A stretch of DNA of 64,000 nucleotides from Methylocystis sp. SC2. GTDB taxonomy: Bacteria > Pseudomonadota > Alphaproteobacteria > Rhizobiales > Beijerinckiaceae. Location: contig NC_018485.1 of NCBI RefSeq assembly GCF_000304315.1, positions 280,501 to 344,500 on the forward strand, written 5' to 3'. Positions within the stretch are counted from its first letter, which is position 1, and every line of letters starts with the position of its first letter. The position numbers were made by a program, and so were the translations under genes. Under the pieces are notes generated by a model. The model saw only the letters and a list, made by a program, of their open reading frames with translations, ran no database searches and was not told the DNA's origin. Shown piece by piece: positions 47,113 through 55,370 of this stretch.

Positions 47113-48144
47113 ATGACCGTCGCCTCCAGCGTCATCGAAGCCATCGGGCGCACGCCGCTCATTGAATTGCACGGCGCCTCGAAGGCGACCGGCTGCCGCA
47201 TTCTCGGCAAGGCCGAATTCATGAACCCGGGCGGCTCGGTCAAGGACCGCGCGGCGCTGTCCATCGTCGAAGACGCGCGCGCGAAAGGATTGTTGAAGCC
47301 GGGAGGAGTCATCGTCGAAGGCACCGCCGGCAACACCGGCATCGGGCTCGCGCTTGTCGCCAACGCGCTCGGCTTTCGCACGGTGATCGTCATCCCCGAC
47401 ACCCAGAGCCAGGAAAAAAAGGACATGTTGCGCCTGCAGGGCGCGCGGCTCGTCGAAGTGCCGGCGGTTCCCTACGCCAATCCCAATAATTATGTGAAGC
47501 TGTCCGGCCGCCTCGCCGAGCGCCTCGCCAGGGAAGAGCCGAACGGCGCCGTCTGGGCCAACCAGTTCGACAATGTCGCCAACCGCGTCGCCCATCTCAC
47601 CGCCACCGGGCCAGAGATCTACGAAGCGCTGGATGGCGCGGTGGACGCCTTCATTTGCGCCTGCGGCACCGGCGGCACGCTCGCCGGCGTCGGCATGGCG
47701 CTCAAGGAGAGAAATCCGGACGTGAAGATCGGGCTGGCCGATCCGCACGGGGCGGCGCTCTATTCCTATTATACGACCGGCGAGCTGAAGGCCGAGGGCT
47801 CCTCCATCACGGAAGGGATCGGCCAGGGCCGGATCACCGCCAATCTCGAAGGCGCGCCGGTCGACGTCGCCTATCGCATCCCCGATGACGAGGCGCTGCG
47901 CATCGTCTTCGATCTCGCCGAGCAGGAGGGCCTGTTGCTGGGCGGCTCTTCGGGAATCAACATCGCGGGCGCCATCAGGCTGGCGCGCGATATGGGGCCG
48001 GGCAATACGATCGTGACCGTGCTCTGCGACGGCGGCGCAAGATACGCGTCGAAGCTCTTCAACGCCGACTTCCTGCGCAGCCAAAACCTGCCGACGCCGC
48101 CCTGGCTCGAAGGCGCCATCGCGATGGATCCGGGGTTCGTTTAG
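47113..48144 (+). CDS. cysK: Cysteine synthase A-like PLP enzyme
   Basis: The 343-aa fold type II enzyme has the PLP lysine K44 (NPGGSVKDRAA), the substrate loop EGTAGNTGIGLAL and the phosphate-binding GTGGTLAGVG. It would make cysteine from O-acetylserine and sulfide. It is about 20-30 residues longer than the E. coli enzyme, with an extra C-terminal segment (LPTPPWLEGAIAM), so a CysK2-like variant specificity is possible. Its stop overlaps that of the convergent membrane-protein gene by 3 bp. Confidence 0.85.
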   Translation: MTVASSVIEAIGRTPLIELHGASKATGCRILGKAEFMNPGGSVKDRAALSIVEDARAKGLLKPGGVIVEGTAGNTGIGLALVANALGFRTVIVIPDTQSQEKKDMLRLQGARLVEVPAVPYANPNNYVKLSGRLAERLAREEPNGAVWANQFDNVANRVAHLTATGPEIYEALDGAVDAFICACGTGGTLAGVGMALKERNPDVKIGLADPHGAALYSYYTTGELKAEGSSITEGIGQGRITANLEGAPVDVAYRIPDDEALRIVFDLAEQEGLLLGGSSGINIAGAIRLARDMGPGNTIVTVLCDGGARYASKLFNADFLRSQNLPTPPWLEGAIAMDPGFV

Positions 48145-48734
48145 CCCTCTATCGGGTCCGCGGGCGCGGGTGCGGGCGACGCCACGGGCGCGGGCGACGT
48201 CGTGGACTCGGCTTCGCGCTGCGGAACGAAATTCTCGCGACGCACGAAGAGCACCTTTCGTAGCTCCGCCTCCCCGATCAGCTTGGCGAATTCGCGGAAG
48301 CCGAAGAACGGCATCAGCGCGGCGAAGGTGACCAGTCCAACCGACAGCAGCGTGCGCAGATTGCCGAGATCCACCGGGTCATGGTCCGCATGGACAGGCC
48401 AAAAATGCTCCAGCAGCGCCTGTTCGATGACGTCCATGCCGATGAGCAGCAGACCGAACAGCAGCGACTTGGCCAGAATCGGCACGATCAGCGGCTTGTT
48501 GTCGAAGACGCGCCAGACGCCAAACTTGTTGGCGACGAACAGCACCTTCGCGAAAGCAAGCGCCTTGGCGGCGGCGAAGCCCTGATGCTGCACGATATGC
48601 GCTTGCGACAGGACAACCGATTTGTGCACGCCGAGCACGGCGAGAAGGAACCACACATAGAGGAACACCGGGTAGAAGGCCCGGGCTTCCTCCTTCACCT
48701 TGCTCGTCAGTCCCTTTTTTGCCTGCTCGCTCAT
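48141..48734 (-). CDS. Conserved hypothetical four-helix membrane protein
   Basis: The ATG ending at 48734 gives 197 aa. The N-terminus is charged, followed by helices at about 20-40, 82-105, 125-150 and a shorter one, and then a Pro/Ala tail (PAPVASPAPAPADP). I do not recognise a domain. It is in the same direction as mobA, 44 bp downstream of it. Confidence 0.6.
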   Translation of the reverse strand: MSEQAKKGLTSKVKEEARAFYPVFLYVWFLLAVLGVHKSVVLSQAHIVQHQGFAAAKALAFAKVLFVANKFGVWRVFDNKPLIVPILAKSLLFGLLLIGMDVIEQALLEHFWPVHADHDPVDLGNLRTLLSVGLVTFAALMPFFGFREFAKLIGEAELRKVLFVRRENFVPQREAESTTSPAPVASPAPAPADPIEG

Positions 48735-48778
48735 GTGCTTTCCCGCGTCGCTCTCATCAGCCTTGGCTGCGCGCCAAT

Positions 48779-49393
48779 TTAGCTGCGCGACTCGTCCTTG
48801 GCTATCGAATCGGCGCGCGCCAGATCCTCCGGCCGGTTGACGTTGAAGAAAGGGTCGTAGGGCTCTGCCGGCCAATCGACGATGACATTCGCATGCCGAC
48901 TGATGAACGCCGACACTCTGCGCTCGTCTTCCGCAACGAGCGCGCGCCGCAAATCGTCGCGCAGCGCGACCGGCCACAGCGCCACGGCGTGATGGGTTCG
49001 CCCATGCGAGGCGGCGACGGCGATCGTCGCGCCTGCACGCGTCCGGGCGGCTTGAAGGCGCGAGAGGAGATCGGCGGGCAGGAACGGGGTGTCGCCCGGC
49101 GCGCTCAAGACATGCGCCGCGCCTTTTTCCGCGCCAAACTCCATGCCGGCGAGAACGCCCGCGAGCGGTCCGGCGAAACCTTCAACGCTGTCGCGGACGA
49201 CGGGCAGTCCAAAAGCGGAAAAGCGCGCGGGGTCGCCATTGGCGTTGATCGCGAGACGCCCGCATTGCGGCCTCAAGCGATCGATCACATGCTGAAGGAT
49301 CGGCCGACCGGCGATCTCGACGAGCGGCTTGTCGCCCCCGCCCATGCGCCGCGCCAACCCGCCGGCGAGGATGACGCCGATGCAGTCGTTCAT
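48779..49393 (-). CDS. mobA: Molybdenum cofactor guanylyltransferase
   Basis: The 204-aa protein has the nucleotidyltransferase loop VILAGGLARRMGGGDKPL (about 7-24), GPLAGVLAGME and APGDTPFLP with the metal-binding aspartate, and ends FFNVNRPEDLA. It attaches GMP to molybdopterin, making the bis-MGD cofactor. moaE and moaD lie 4 kb away, so Mo-cofactor genes are loosely grouped here. Confidence 0.92.
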   Translation of the reverse strand: MNDCIGVILAGGLARRMGGGDKPLVEIAGRPILQHVIDRLRPQCGRLAINANGDPARFSAFGLPVVRDSVEGFAGPLAGVLAGMEFGAEKGAAHVLSAPGDTPFLPADLLSRLQAARTRAGATIAVAASHGRTHHAVALWPVALRDDLRRALVAEDERRVSAFISRHANVIVDWPAEPYDPFFNVNRPEDLARADSIAKDESRS

Positions 49394-49488
49394 GCGCTGT
49401 CCGGTTTGGTTTCAAAGAGGGGGGCCATTATGTTCGTTCATAATCCCGAGCGCCGCTCGCGCAAGGGGCAGCCTTTCGAGGGAAGCAC

Positions 49489-49887
49489 ATGATCTCGCGC
49501 CGTCGACTCGCCGTTTCCGCTTTTCTTTTCGCTTCCGCGATCCTTTATTCGGCCGCGCCCGCCGGCGCCGCGGAACAGAGCTTTACGCCGCAGGCCTTCG
49601 CCGCCGCGCAAACCGCCGGCAAGTCGATCATCGTGCATGTCTATGCGCCGTGGTGTCCGACCTGCCGCTCGCAGGAGCCGGCGGTGCAGCGCGTCGAAGC
49701 CGATCCGAAATATGCCGACGTCGCCAAGTTCCGGGTCGATTTCGACAGCCAGAAGAGCGCTCTCCGCACGCTAAAGGCCAACCGGCAAAGCACGATCATC
49801 GTCTTCAAGGGCGATAAGGAAGTCGGGCGCTCTGTCGGCGTGACCGATCCGGGCGAAATTTCGGCGCTTCTCGCAAAGGCTCTGTAA
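49489..49887 (+). CDS. Periplasmic thioredoxin-like protein
   Basis: The 132-aa protein starts with a signal peptide (about 1-27) and has the active site CPTC in HVYAPWCPTCRSQEP. The fold ends with VFKGDKEVGRSVGV, containing no cis-Pro mismatch that I can detect. It precedes the CcdA gene by 4 bp; the pair probably moves electrons from the cytoplasm, through CcdA, to this periplasmic reductant. GAGGGAAG precedes the ATG. Confidence 0.85.
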   Translation: MISRRRLAVSAFLFASAILYSAAPAGAAEQSFTPQAFAAAQTAGKSIIVHVYAPWCPTCRSQEPAVQRVEADPKYADVAKFRVDFDSQKSALRTLKANRQSTIIVFKGDKEVGRSVGVTDPGEISALLAKAL

Positions 49888-49891
49888 ATCG

Positions 49892-50623
49892 ATGGATGCG
49901 AGCGCGCTCGGCGCCTTCGGCGTCGCCTTTGTCGCCGGCCTGTTGTCGATTTTGTCGCCCTGCGTCCTGCCGCTTCTACCTCTCGTGCTCGGCGCCGCGG
50001 CGGCGGAGCATCGCTATGCGCCGGCGCTTCTGGCGCTGGGCGTCGCCCTGTCCTTCGTCGCGATCGGCCTTTTTATGGCGACGATCGGCTTCGCCGTCGG
50101 ACTCGACGGAGAGTCGCTGCGGCTGGTCGCGGCGGCTTTGCTGATCGGGCTGGGCGTGATCCTGCTCGCGCCTGAGCTGCAGGCGCGCGCCGCCGCCGCC
50201 GGGGGCCCGATCAGCGACAGATTGAGCGCGGCCTTTGGCGCGGGGGCTCGCGGCGGAATGTTCGGTCAGTTTGGCGTTGGTCTGCTGCTCGGCGCCGTTT
50301 GGAGCCCGTGCGTGGGTCCGACGCTCGGCGCCGCATCGGTGCTTGCTGCGCGCGGCGAAGACCTGAGCGCCGTCGCCGCGACGATGGCCGCCTTCGGTCT
50401 CGGCGCGGCTGCGCCGCTGATGGCGCTTGGAGCCCTGTCGCGGCAAGCGATGGCGCGTTGGCGGGATCGGCTGCTGACCTTTGGAAAACAGGCCAAGCAA
50501 GCGCTCGGCGCGTCGCTCGCGCTGATTGGCGTGTTGATCGTGTCCGGCTACGACAAGACGTTGGAGGCGGCGCTTGTCACGGCTTCGCCAGAATGGTTGA
50601 CGCAGTTAACGACGCGTTTTTAA
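49892..50623 (+). CDS. ccdA: CcdA/DsbD-type transmembrane electron transporter
   Basis: The 243-aa protein has six membrane helices and the two conserved cysteines in LSPCVLPLLP and WSPCVGPTLG. It transfers reducing power across the inner membrane to the thioredoxin-like protein encoded just upstream, for example for cytochrome c maturation or disulfide reduction. It is the second gene of a two-gene operon. Confidence 0.9.
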   Translation: MDASALGAFGVAFVAGLLSILSPCVLPLLPLVLGAAAAEHRYAPALLALGVALSFVAIGLFMATIGFAVGLDGESLRLVAAALLIGLGVILLAPELQARAAAAGGPISDRLSAAFGAGARGGMFGQFGVGLLLGAVWSPCVGPTLGAASVLAARGEDLSAVAATMAAFGLGAAAPLMALGALSRQAMARWRDRLLTFGKQAKQALGASLALIGVLIVSGYDKTLEAALVTASPEWLTQLTTRF

Positions 50624-50822
50624 CGCTTCGCCCAATCAATACGCTCGATGCGCGAGACGCTAACCTTGCCGGGGCGGCCCAAGACGCTCGACGCAAGCAA
50701 ATCCAGGCAAAAGCGGAACGCCGCTCTGGTATTGGCGGCGGCGCGGTCGGCGCGCCAAGTCTCGGAACGCCGCACATTCCTAAAATTTAGTTTATTTTCC
50801 ATTGCTTATAGAGCCTATCCGT

Positions 50823-50837
50823 TTAGGCAATTCTTAA
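50823..50837 (+). promoter_or_regulatory. CtrA-like binding site upstream of sciP
   Basis: TTAG-N7-TTAA (50823-50826 and 50834-50837) differs by one base from the CtrA consensus TTAA-N7-TTAA. It lies 57 bp before the SciP start in an AT-rich patch of the 270-bp gap. In Caulobacter sciP is a CtrA target, so the site fits the gene. No other gene is seen in the gap. Confidence 0.5.
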
Positions 50838-50893
50838 AACGGCGCCTCTATAAAGACGCTACAACGTGGCTGTTTGAGTAGCGAGTGAGTGAG

Positions 50894-51169
50894 ATGACCG
50901 AGACGCACCGTCCCCGTGTCAAATATGTCATCGGTCCCGATGGCAGTCCGCTGACCATTGCGGATCTACCCCCCGCTTCGACCAAACGCTGGGTGATACG
51001 GCGTAAAGCGGAAGTGGTGGCGGCGGTGCGCGGCGGCCTGCTCTCGCTCGACGAAGCCTGCAGTCGCTACACGCTGACGGTGGACGAATTCCTGAGCTGG
51101 CAGATGTCGATCGATCAGCACGGCCTCGCCGGGCTGCGGACCACGCGTCTTCAGCAATATCGCATGTGA
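50894..51169 (+). CDS. sciP: SciP, DUF1153-family CtrA inhibitor
   Basis: The ATG at 50894 gives 91 aa beginning MTETHRPRVKYVIGPDGSP, the conserved SciP start; an in-frame GTG three codons upstream is possible. A helix-turn-helix of the trp/SinR-like type is in VVAAVRGGLLSLDEACSRY and TVDEFLSW. In Caulobacter SciP binds CtrA-activated promoters and represses them during G1. It is a single gene, marking the genome as an alphaproteobacterium with the CtrA circuit. Confidence 0.93.
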   Translation: MTETHRPRVKYVIGPDGSPLTIADLPPASTKRWVIRRKAEVVAAVRGGLLSLDEACSRYTLTVDEFLSWQMSIDQHGLAGLRTTRLQQYRM

Positions 51170-51199
51170 GCGCGGCGGCCACAGACGCCGAGACGTTCG

Positions 51200-51234
51200 A
51201 AACGCCGGTCCGCGATGGCCGGCGTTTTATTTTC
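51200..51234 (+). terminator. Bidirectional terminator between sciP and the YbhN-like gene
   Basis: AAACGCCGG (51200-51208) pairs with CCGGCGTTT (51219-51227) around a 10-nt loop, followed by TATTTT. It ends sciP transcription and, as the stem is AT-rich at its base, may also act for the convergent gene whose stop lies in its right arm. Confidence 0.75.
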
Positions 51235-52234
51235 GAGGCTGTTCCTCTATCCGGCGCCAGCGCTCGATGAGTTTCTTGCGTTCGAAAAGCGCGACGACGA
51301 CGAGCGCGATCAGCAGCGGGACGATGAGATAGAAGAGTCGCCAGACGAGCAGCGCGGCCAGGACCTTCAGCCGCGGCACATCCGGCATGACGTTGATGAA
51401 CAGCAGCTCGAAGACGCCGAGCCCGCCCGGCGCATGGGACACCAAGGCCGCTGAAAAGGACAAGAGAAACGCGCCGAGCACGACGAGAAAGCCGGGATTG
51501 CCCTGCTCCGGCAGCGCGAAATAAATGATGCCGGCGGCGCCGATCAGCTCCAAGGGAGCCGCGAAGAGCTGGCGCAGCATGATGCCGGGGCGCGGATAGA
51601 GAATCTCGAAACGCCCGAACAGCCGGATCGCGCGGAAATGCATGAGCGATCCGAGAATGTACAGAACGACGAAGGCCAGGCAGGACAATCCGACCACCAG
51701 CGCGGTGCTCGGGTTTGTAAGTATGTCCGGAAGGAAGCCCGACAGTCTTTGCATGAGCGCGGGGTCATAGGTCAGCAAAAGGCCGGCGAGCAGCACATTG
51801 CCGAAGCCGAACGTATAGGAGCACAACACCACCAGCGTGGCGACCTGCGTCGCCGTCAGCCCCTTGGTGGAATAGGCGCGATAACGCACCATGGCGCCCG
51901 AGAACACGCTTGCGCCGATGTTGTGCGACAAGGCGTAGGTCGTGAACGAACAGACCGAAATAAACAGCCAATTGATGTGTCTGACGCCCAAGTGCAGCAG
52001 CGCGATGCGATCGTACCAGGCGAGCGCCGCATAGGCGACAAGCGTCGACAGCCCAGCGAGCAGATAGCGGCTCGTCGGAATGGCCTGGAGATTGGCCCAA
52101 ACCTCGGCGCCGACCGACTCTCCTTTGAATTCGTGATAGAGGAGGAAAAACGAGGCGACGACCGCGACGAGGCCGACGGCCGGCCAAAAATATTCCAGCA
52201 GTTTTCTCATGCGGCCCGTCGCGTTAGATTTCAC
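51227..52234 (-). CDS. YbhN/LPG-synthase-TM-like integral membrane protein
   Basis: The 335-aa protein has about eight membrane helices and the AglD/YbhN-type (UPF0104, lysylphosphatidylglycerol synthase TM region) blocks: SHNIGASVFSGAMVRYRAYS, GGLGVFELLFI, and RLFYLIVPLLIAL. It has no soluble aminoacyl-transferase domain. Family members act as flippases or glycolipid-handling proteins; the substrate is unknown. It is convergent with sciP. Confidence 0.8.
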   Translation of the reverse strand: MKSNATGRMRKLLEYFWPAVGLVAVVASFFLLYHEFKGESVGAEVWANLQAIPTSRYLLAGLSTLVAYAALAWYDRIALLHLGVRHINWLFISVCSFTTYALSHNIGASVFSGAMVRYRAYSTKGLTATQVATLVVLCSYTFGFGNVLLAGLLLTYDPALMQRLSGFLPDILTNPSTALVVGLSCLAFVVLYILGSLMHFRAIRLFGRFEILYPRPGIMLRQLFAAPLELIGAAGIIYFALPEQGNPGFLVVLGAFLLSFSAALVSHAPGGLGVFELLFINVMPDVPRLKVLAALLVWRLFYLIVPLLIALVVVALFERKKLIERWRRIEEQPRK

Positions 52235-52358
52235 CGTCGATCATCGAACCGGCCGCAGCTGGCCGCACTCTCCCTCGCATGGAGGACCCGGCGCCCGCAA
52301 GCCCCGCTCCATGACCGCTTCGGTAATGAGCGCTTGCGGCGAATAAATGGAGGGCGAA

Positions 52359-52937
52359 ATGCAATTGCTATCGCGGATCAAGGGCTTGATTCTGGCCCCG
52401 CAGACCGAATGGGCGAAGATCTCGGAAGAGGAGACGTCCGTCCTCGATCTTTACCGAAATTATATTGTGATATTGGCGCTGCTTCCGCCATTCGCGAGCT
52501 TCTTCGGCTCGTGGCTTTTCGGCTTTTCCTACGGCTCGCAGGGAATCATGCATCCGACGTTCGCGGGCGGGCTTTATCGCGCCTTCGTTCAGTATCTGCT
52601 GAGCCTGCCGGCGATTTTTATCGTCGCCTTCGTCATATCGGCCATCGCGCCGCATTTCGAAGGGAAGACCGACGACCGCCGCGCCCTGTTGCTGACCGCC
52701 TATTCCTACACGCCGGTCTGGCTCGCCTCGCTGTTCGGCCTGATTCCCGGCCTTCGATGGCTGGACGTGCTCGGCTTCTATGGAATTTATGTTTTCTCGG
52801 TCGGTCTGCCGCCGATGATGCGCGTGCCCAAGGAAAATCTCGACGTCTTCACCCTCGCGACGCTGTTTCTCGTCGTCGCGACCGTCGCGCTGCACGGCTG
52901 GCTGGTGCATCTCATCGCGCCGCAGCAGCTGATCTAG
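52359..52937 (+). CDS. Yip1/DUF1282-family membrane protein
   Basis: The ATG at 52359 follows GGAGGGCGAA and gives 192 aa; the ATG at 52347 is before that site and less likely. Five membrane helices are predicted. LILAPQTEWAKISEE at the start and AYSYTPVWLASLFGLIPGL in the middle are the family signature. Function unknown. Its TAG stop is shared within a CTAG with the convergent moaE stop. Confidence 0.8.
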   Translation: MQLLSRIKGLILAPQTEWAKISEEETSVLDLYRNYIVILALLPPFASFFGSWLFGFSYGSQGIMHPTFAGGLYRAFVQYLLSLPAIFIVAFVISAIAPHFEGKTDDRRALLLTAYSYTPVWLASLFGLIPGLRWLDVLGFYGIYVFSVGLPPMMRVPKENLDVFTLATLFLVVATVALHGWLVHLIAPQQLI

Positions 52938-53401
52938 CGCCAACGCTCCGCGGCGGCTTCGTCCTCGGATTTTGCGCTGACCCAGTCGCCCGGCGCGCCA
53001 TCCGCGCGGCGCTCCTTTTTCCAGAACGGCGCGCGGGTTTTAAGAAAATCCATCAGAAACGCCGCGGCGGCGAAAGCGTCCGCGCGGTGGCGCGCCGCCG
53101 CGAGCACGAGGACGATCTGTTCGCCTGGTCGGATGCGGCCGAAGCGGTGAATGACGGTCAATCCCTGCAAAGGCCATCGGTCGAGCGCTTCGTCGGCGAC
53201 GCGACGGATCTCGGCCTCGGCCATCCCTGGATAATGTTCGAGCTCCAGCGCCTCGAGCGCGCCGTCCTCGTCCCTGCAGAGGCCGAGGAAGCTGACGAGC
53301 GCGCCGATGTCTCGCCGCCCGCGCGTCAGCAGCGCCTGCTCCCGCCCAAGATCGAAATCTTCCGCTTGCACGCGCACCGCCGGAGTCGGCTGCGGTGCCA
53401 T
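52934..53401 (-). CDS. moaE: Molybdopterin synthase catalytic subunit
   Basis: The 155-aa protein adds dithiolene sulfur from MoaD to precursor Z. It has GALVSFLGLCRDED, LELEHYPGMAEAEI, VIHRFGRIRPGEQIVLV and the C-terminal lysine-rich active-site segment PFWKKERRADG. Directly follows moaD by 1 bp, in the pgsA-moaD-moaE order typical of rhizobia. Confidence 0.92.
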   Translation of the reverse strand: MAPQPTPAVRVQAEDFDLGREQALLTRGRRDIGALVSFLGLCRDEDGALEALELEHYPGMAEAEIRRVADEALDRWPLQGLTVIHRFGRIRPGEQIVLVLAAARHRADAFAAAAFLMDFLKTRAPFWKKERRADGAPGDWVSAKSEDEAAAERWR

Positions 53402-53402
53402 C

Positions 53403-53654
53403 TCAGCCGCCCGTCATCGGCGGGAAGAAGGCGATCTCCCTTGCTGCGCCGATCGGCGCGTCCGGCGCCGCATGCGTCTTGTCGAGGGCCGCGCGGATCG
53501 TCGCCGGGTTGGCGAAAGCGGCGGCATATCCCTCGTCCCGCGCCGACAGCCACTCGATCAGCTCACGAACCGTGACCACTTCGCGCGGCGGCGCGATCTC
53601 CTCTTCCGCCAGACCGATGCGCTCGCGCACCCAAGCGAAATACAGCGCCTTCAT
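53403..53654 (-). CDS. moaD: Molybdopterin synthase sulfur carrier subunit
   Basis: The 83-aa ubiquitin-fold protein starts MKALYFAWVRERIGLAEE and ends FFPPMTGG, the GG needed for thiocarboxylation. Its start codon overlaps the pgsA stop. It supplies sulfur to MoaE. Confidence 0.92.
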   Translation of the reverse strand: MKALYFAWVRERIGLAEEEIAPPREVVTVRELIEWLSARDEGYAAAFANPATIRAALDKTHAAPDAPIGAAREIAFFPPMTGG

Positions 53655-54259
53655 GTCGCCTCGTCTTCTCCGAAATGGTTCCACGCCGACTGCAGGTAGT
53701 CGAACCCGGTATAAAGCGTCAGAATCGCCGCGGCCCACAACAGCGCCGCGCCGATCTTGACCGTGCCGGAGAGAACGACTTCGCCGGCCGGTCCCGCGAT
53801 GAGGAAGCCGAGCGCCACGAGCTGCGCCGCGGTTTTCCACTTGGCGATCGCGGAGACGGGCAAGCGCACCTTGAGCTCGGCCAGATGTTCCCGCAAGCCG
53901 GACACCAGGATTTCACGACACAGGATGATGATCGCCGCCCAGATCGTCCAGCCGGCGACCGTTCGATCGGCGACAAGCGCCATCAGGGTCGTCGCGACCA
54001 GCAACTTGTCCGCGATGGGGTCAAGCATTCGCCCCAGCGGCGACTGCTGCTGCCAGATTCTCGCGAAATAGCCGTCGAGAAAGTCCGTCACCCCGGCGGC
54101 GATGAAAATGCCGAGCGCGGCCCAGCGCGCCCAGTGCTCCGTAAAGCCCAGGAGCAGCCCCGCCACCACCGGGACGGCGGCCATGCGGCCATAGGTCAGC
54201 AGATTAGGCAGCGCCAAGGCTTGGGACCGACGCTTGGCGGTGAGGGCCGTCTGGGACAT
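53651..54259 (-). CDS. pgsA: CDP-diacylglycerol-glycerol-3-phosphate 3-phosphatidyltransferase
   Basis: The ATG ending at 54259 gives 202 aa. The CDP-alcohol phosphotransferase motif is complete: DGYFARIWQQQSPLGRMLDPIADK (D-G-x2-A-R-x8-G-x3-D-x3-D, shown in full here only once). Four to five helices place it in the inner membrane. It makes phosphatidylglycerophosphate, the precursor of phosphatidylglycerol. The uvrC gene that often precedes it is absent. Confidence 0.9.
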   Translation of the reverse strand: MSQTALTAKRRSQALALPNLLTYGRMAAVPVVAGLLLGFTEHWARWAALGIFIAAGVTDFLDGYFARIWQQQSPLGRMLDPIADKLLVATTLMALVADRTVAGWTIWAAIIILCREILVSGLREHLAELKVRLPVSAIAKWKTAAQLVALGFLIAGPAGEVVLSGTVKIGAALLWAAAILTLYTGFDYLQSAWNHFGEDEAT

Positions 54260-54338
54260 ACCGCAAGGGAATATGTCCCCCGTCCCCAATGTCAATAGAA
54301 AGGGCGTCGCCGCCGGGAATCGCTTGCGAAATGCGACG

Positions 54339-54728
54339 TCACTCGCGGTCGATCGCGAAGGCGCCGGGCCCGGCCGCTGCAAAGAACAGAAATACAAAGC
54401 AGTAGAGCGCGGCGAGCTCGCCCTTGTTTTGGAGCGGCCACAGATCCTGGCCGGCGTGGAAAAAGAAATAGGCGACCGCCATCTGGCCGGAAAGGATAAA
54501 GGCGACAGGCCGGGTGAAGAGGCCGAGCAGCAGCAGCAGTCCGCCGACAAGCTCGAGGACTCCCGCCGCGCCCAAGAGCGAGAACAGCTTCAAATTGTCG
54601 AACATGGCGACATGCGGGACGCCGAAGAGCTTGGCCGCGCCGTGCTGCATGAACAGCAAAGCGGCGACGATGCGCAGCAGTCCCTGTGCGTGCGGGGCGA
54701 AGCGTTGGGGAATTATCCGCAGAGTCAT
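54339..54728 (-). CDS. DoxX-family membrane protein
   Basis: The 129-aa protein has four helices and the DoxX pattern: RIVAALLFMQHGAAKLFG, a glycine-rich LELVGGLLLLLGLFTRP and AVAYFFFHA. A strong AGGAGGCC lies before the ATG. DoxX members are linked to oxidative stress or quinone handling but no reaction is proven. It follows the RutE-like gene by 12 bp on the same strand. Confidence 0.85.
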   Translation of the reverse strand: MTLRIIPQRFAPHAQGLLRIVAALLFMQHGAAKLFGVPHVAMFDNLKLFSLLGAAGVLELVGGLLLLLGLFTRPVAFILSGQMAVAYFFFHAGQDLWPLQNKGELAALYCFVFLFFAAAGPGAFAIDRE

Positions 54729-54740
54729 GGAATTGGCCTC

Positions 54741-55352
54741 CTAAAGAATCGTCGCGATCTCCTCACAAGCGAGCCGCGGGCCGCGAGGATAGAGCTTTGC
54801 GGGATCACCGTATCCGATGTTGATCAGAAAATTCGACTTTATCCGCGTTCCTTGGAAGAATTCCGCGTCGACCTTCGCCCTGTCGAAACCGCTCATCGGT
54901 CCGCAATCGAGACCCACCGCGCGCAGCGCCAGGAGGAGATAGGCCCCCTGCAGCGAGCCGTTGCGAAAGGCCGTCTCCTCGATCAGCGTCTCATTGCCGA
55001 CGAACCAGGACCGCGCGTCCGTCGCCGGATAAAGGTGCGGGAGACTGTCCGGGAAATCGAGATCATAGCCGACGATCGCCGTGGCGGGCGCGGCCATGGT
55101 CTTCGGACGATTGGCGTCCGACATCGCCGGCGCGAGCCGGGCCTTCGCCTCCGGCGAGCGCACGAAGACGATGCGCATCGGCGAGCAGTTGGCGCTTGTC
55201 GGGCCCCATTTCGCGTAGTCGACGGCGAGTTCGAGCAGGCTGTCCGGGACGTCTTTGGGGAGCCAGCCATTGTGGGTCCGCGCTCCCGTAAAGAGCTGCT
55301 CCAGCGCTTCGGGCGCAACCGGCCCCGGAGCGTGCCTGTCGATCGTCGTCAT
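54741..55352 (-). CDS. RutE/HadB-type malonic semialdehyde reductase (nitroreductase family)
   Basis: The 203-aa flavoprotein has the NADH/FMN nitroreductase fold: LFTGARTHNGWLP, WGPTSANCSPMRIVFV and FRNGSLQGAYLLLALRAVGLDCGPMSGFD, ending GYGDPAKLYPRGPRL. These match RutE/HadB, which reduces malonic semialdehyde to 3-hydroxypropionate in pyrimidine breakdown. Other rut genes are not present, so the natural substrate is uncertain. Confidence 0.8.
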   Translation of the reverse strand: MTTIDRHAPGPVAPEALEQLFTGARTHNGWLPKDVPDSLLELAVDYAKWGPTSANCSPMRIVFVRSPEAKARLAPAMSDANRPKTMAAPATAIVGYDLDFPDSLPHLYPATDARSWFVGNETLIEETAFRNGSLQGAYLLLALRAVGLDCGPMSGFDRAKVDAEFFQGTRIKSNFLINIGYGDPAKLYPRGPRLACEEIATIL

Positions 55353-55370
55353 CGCATTCCCCCGCAGCGT

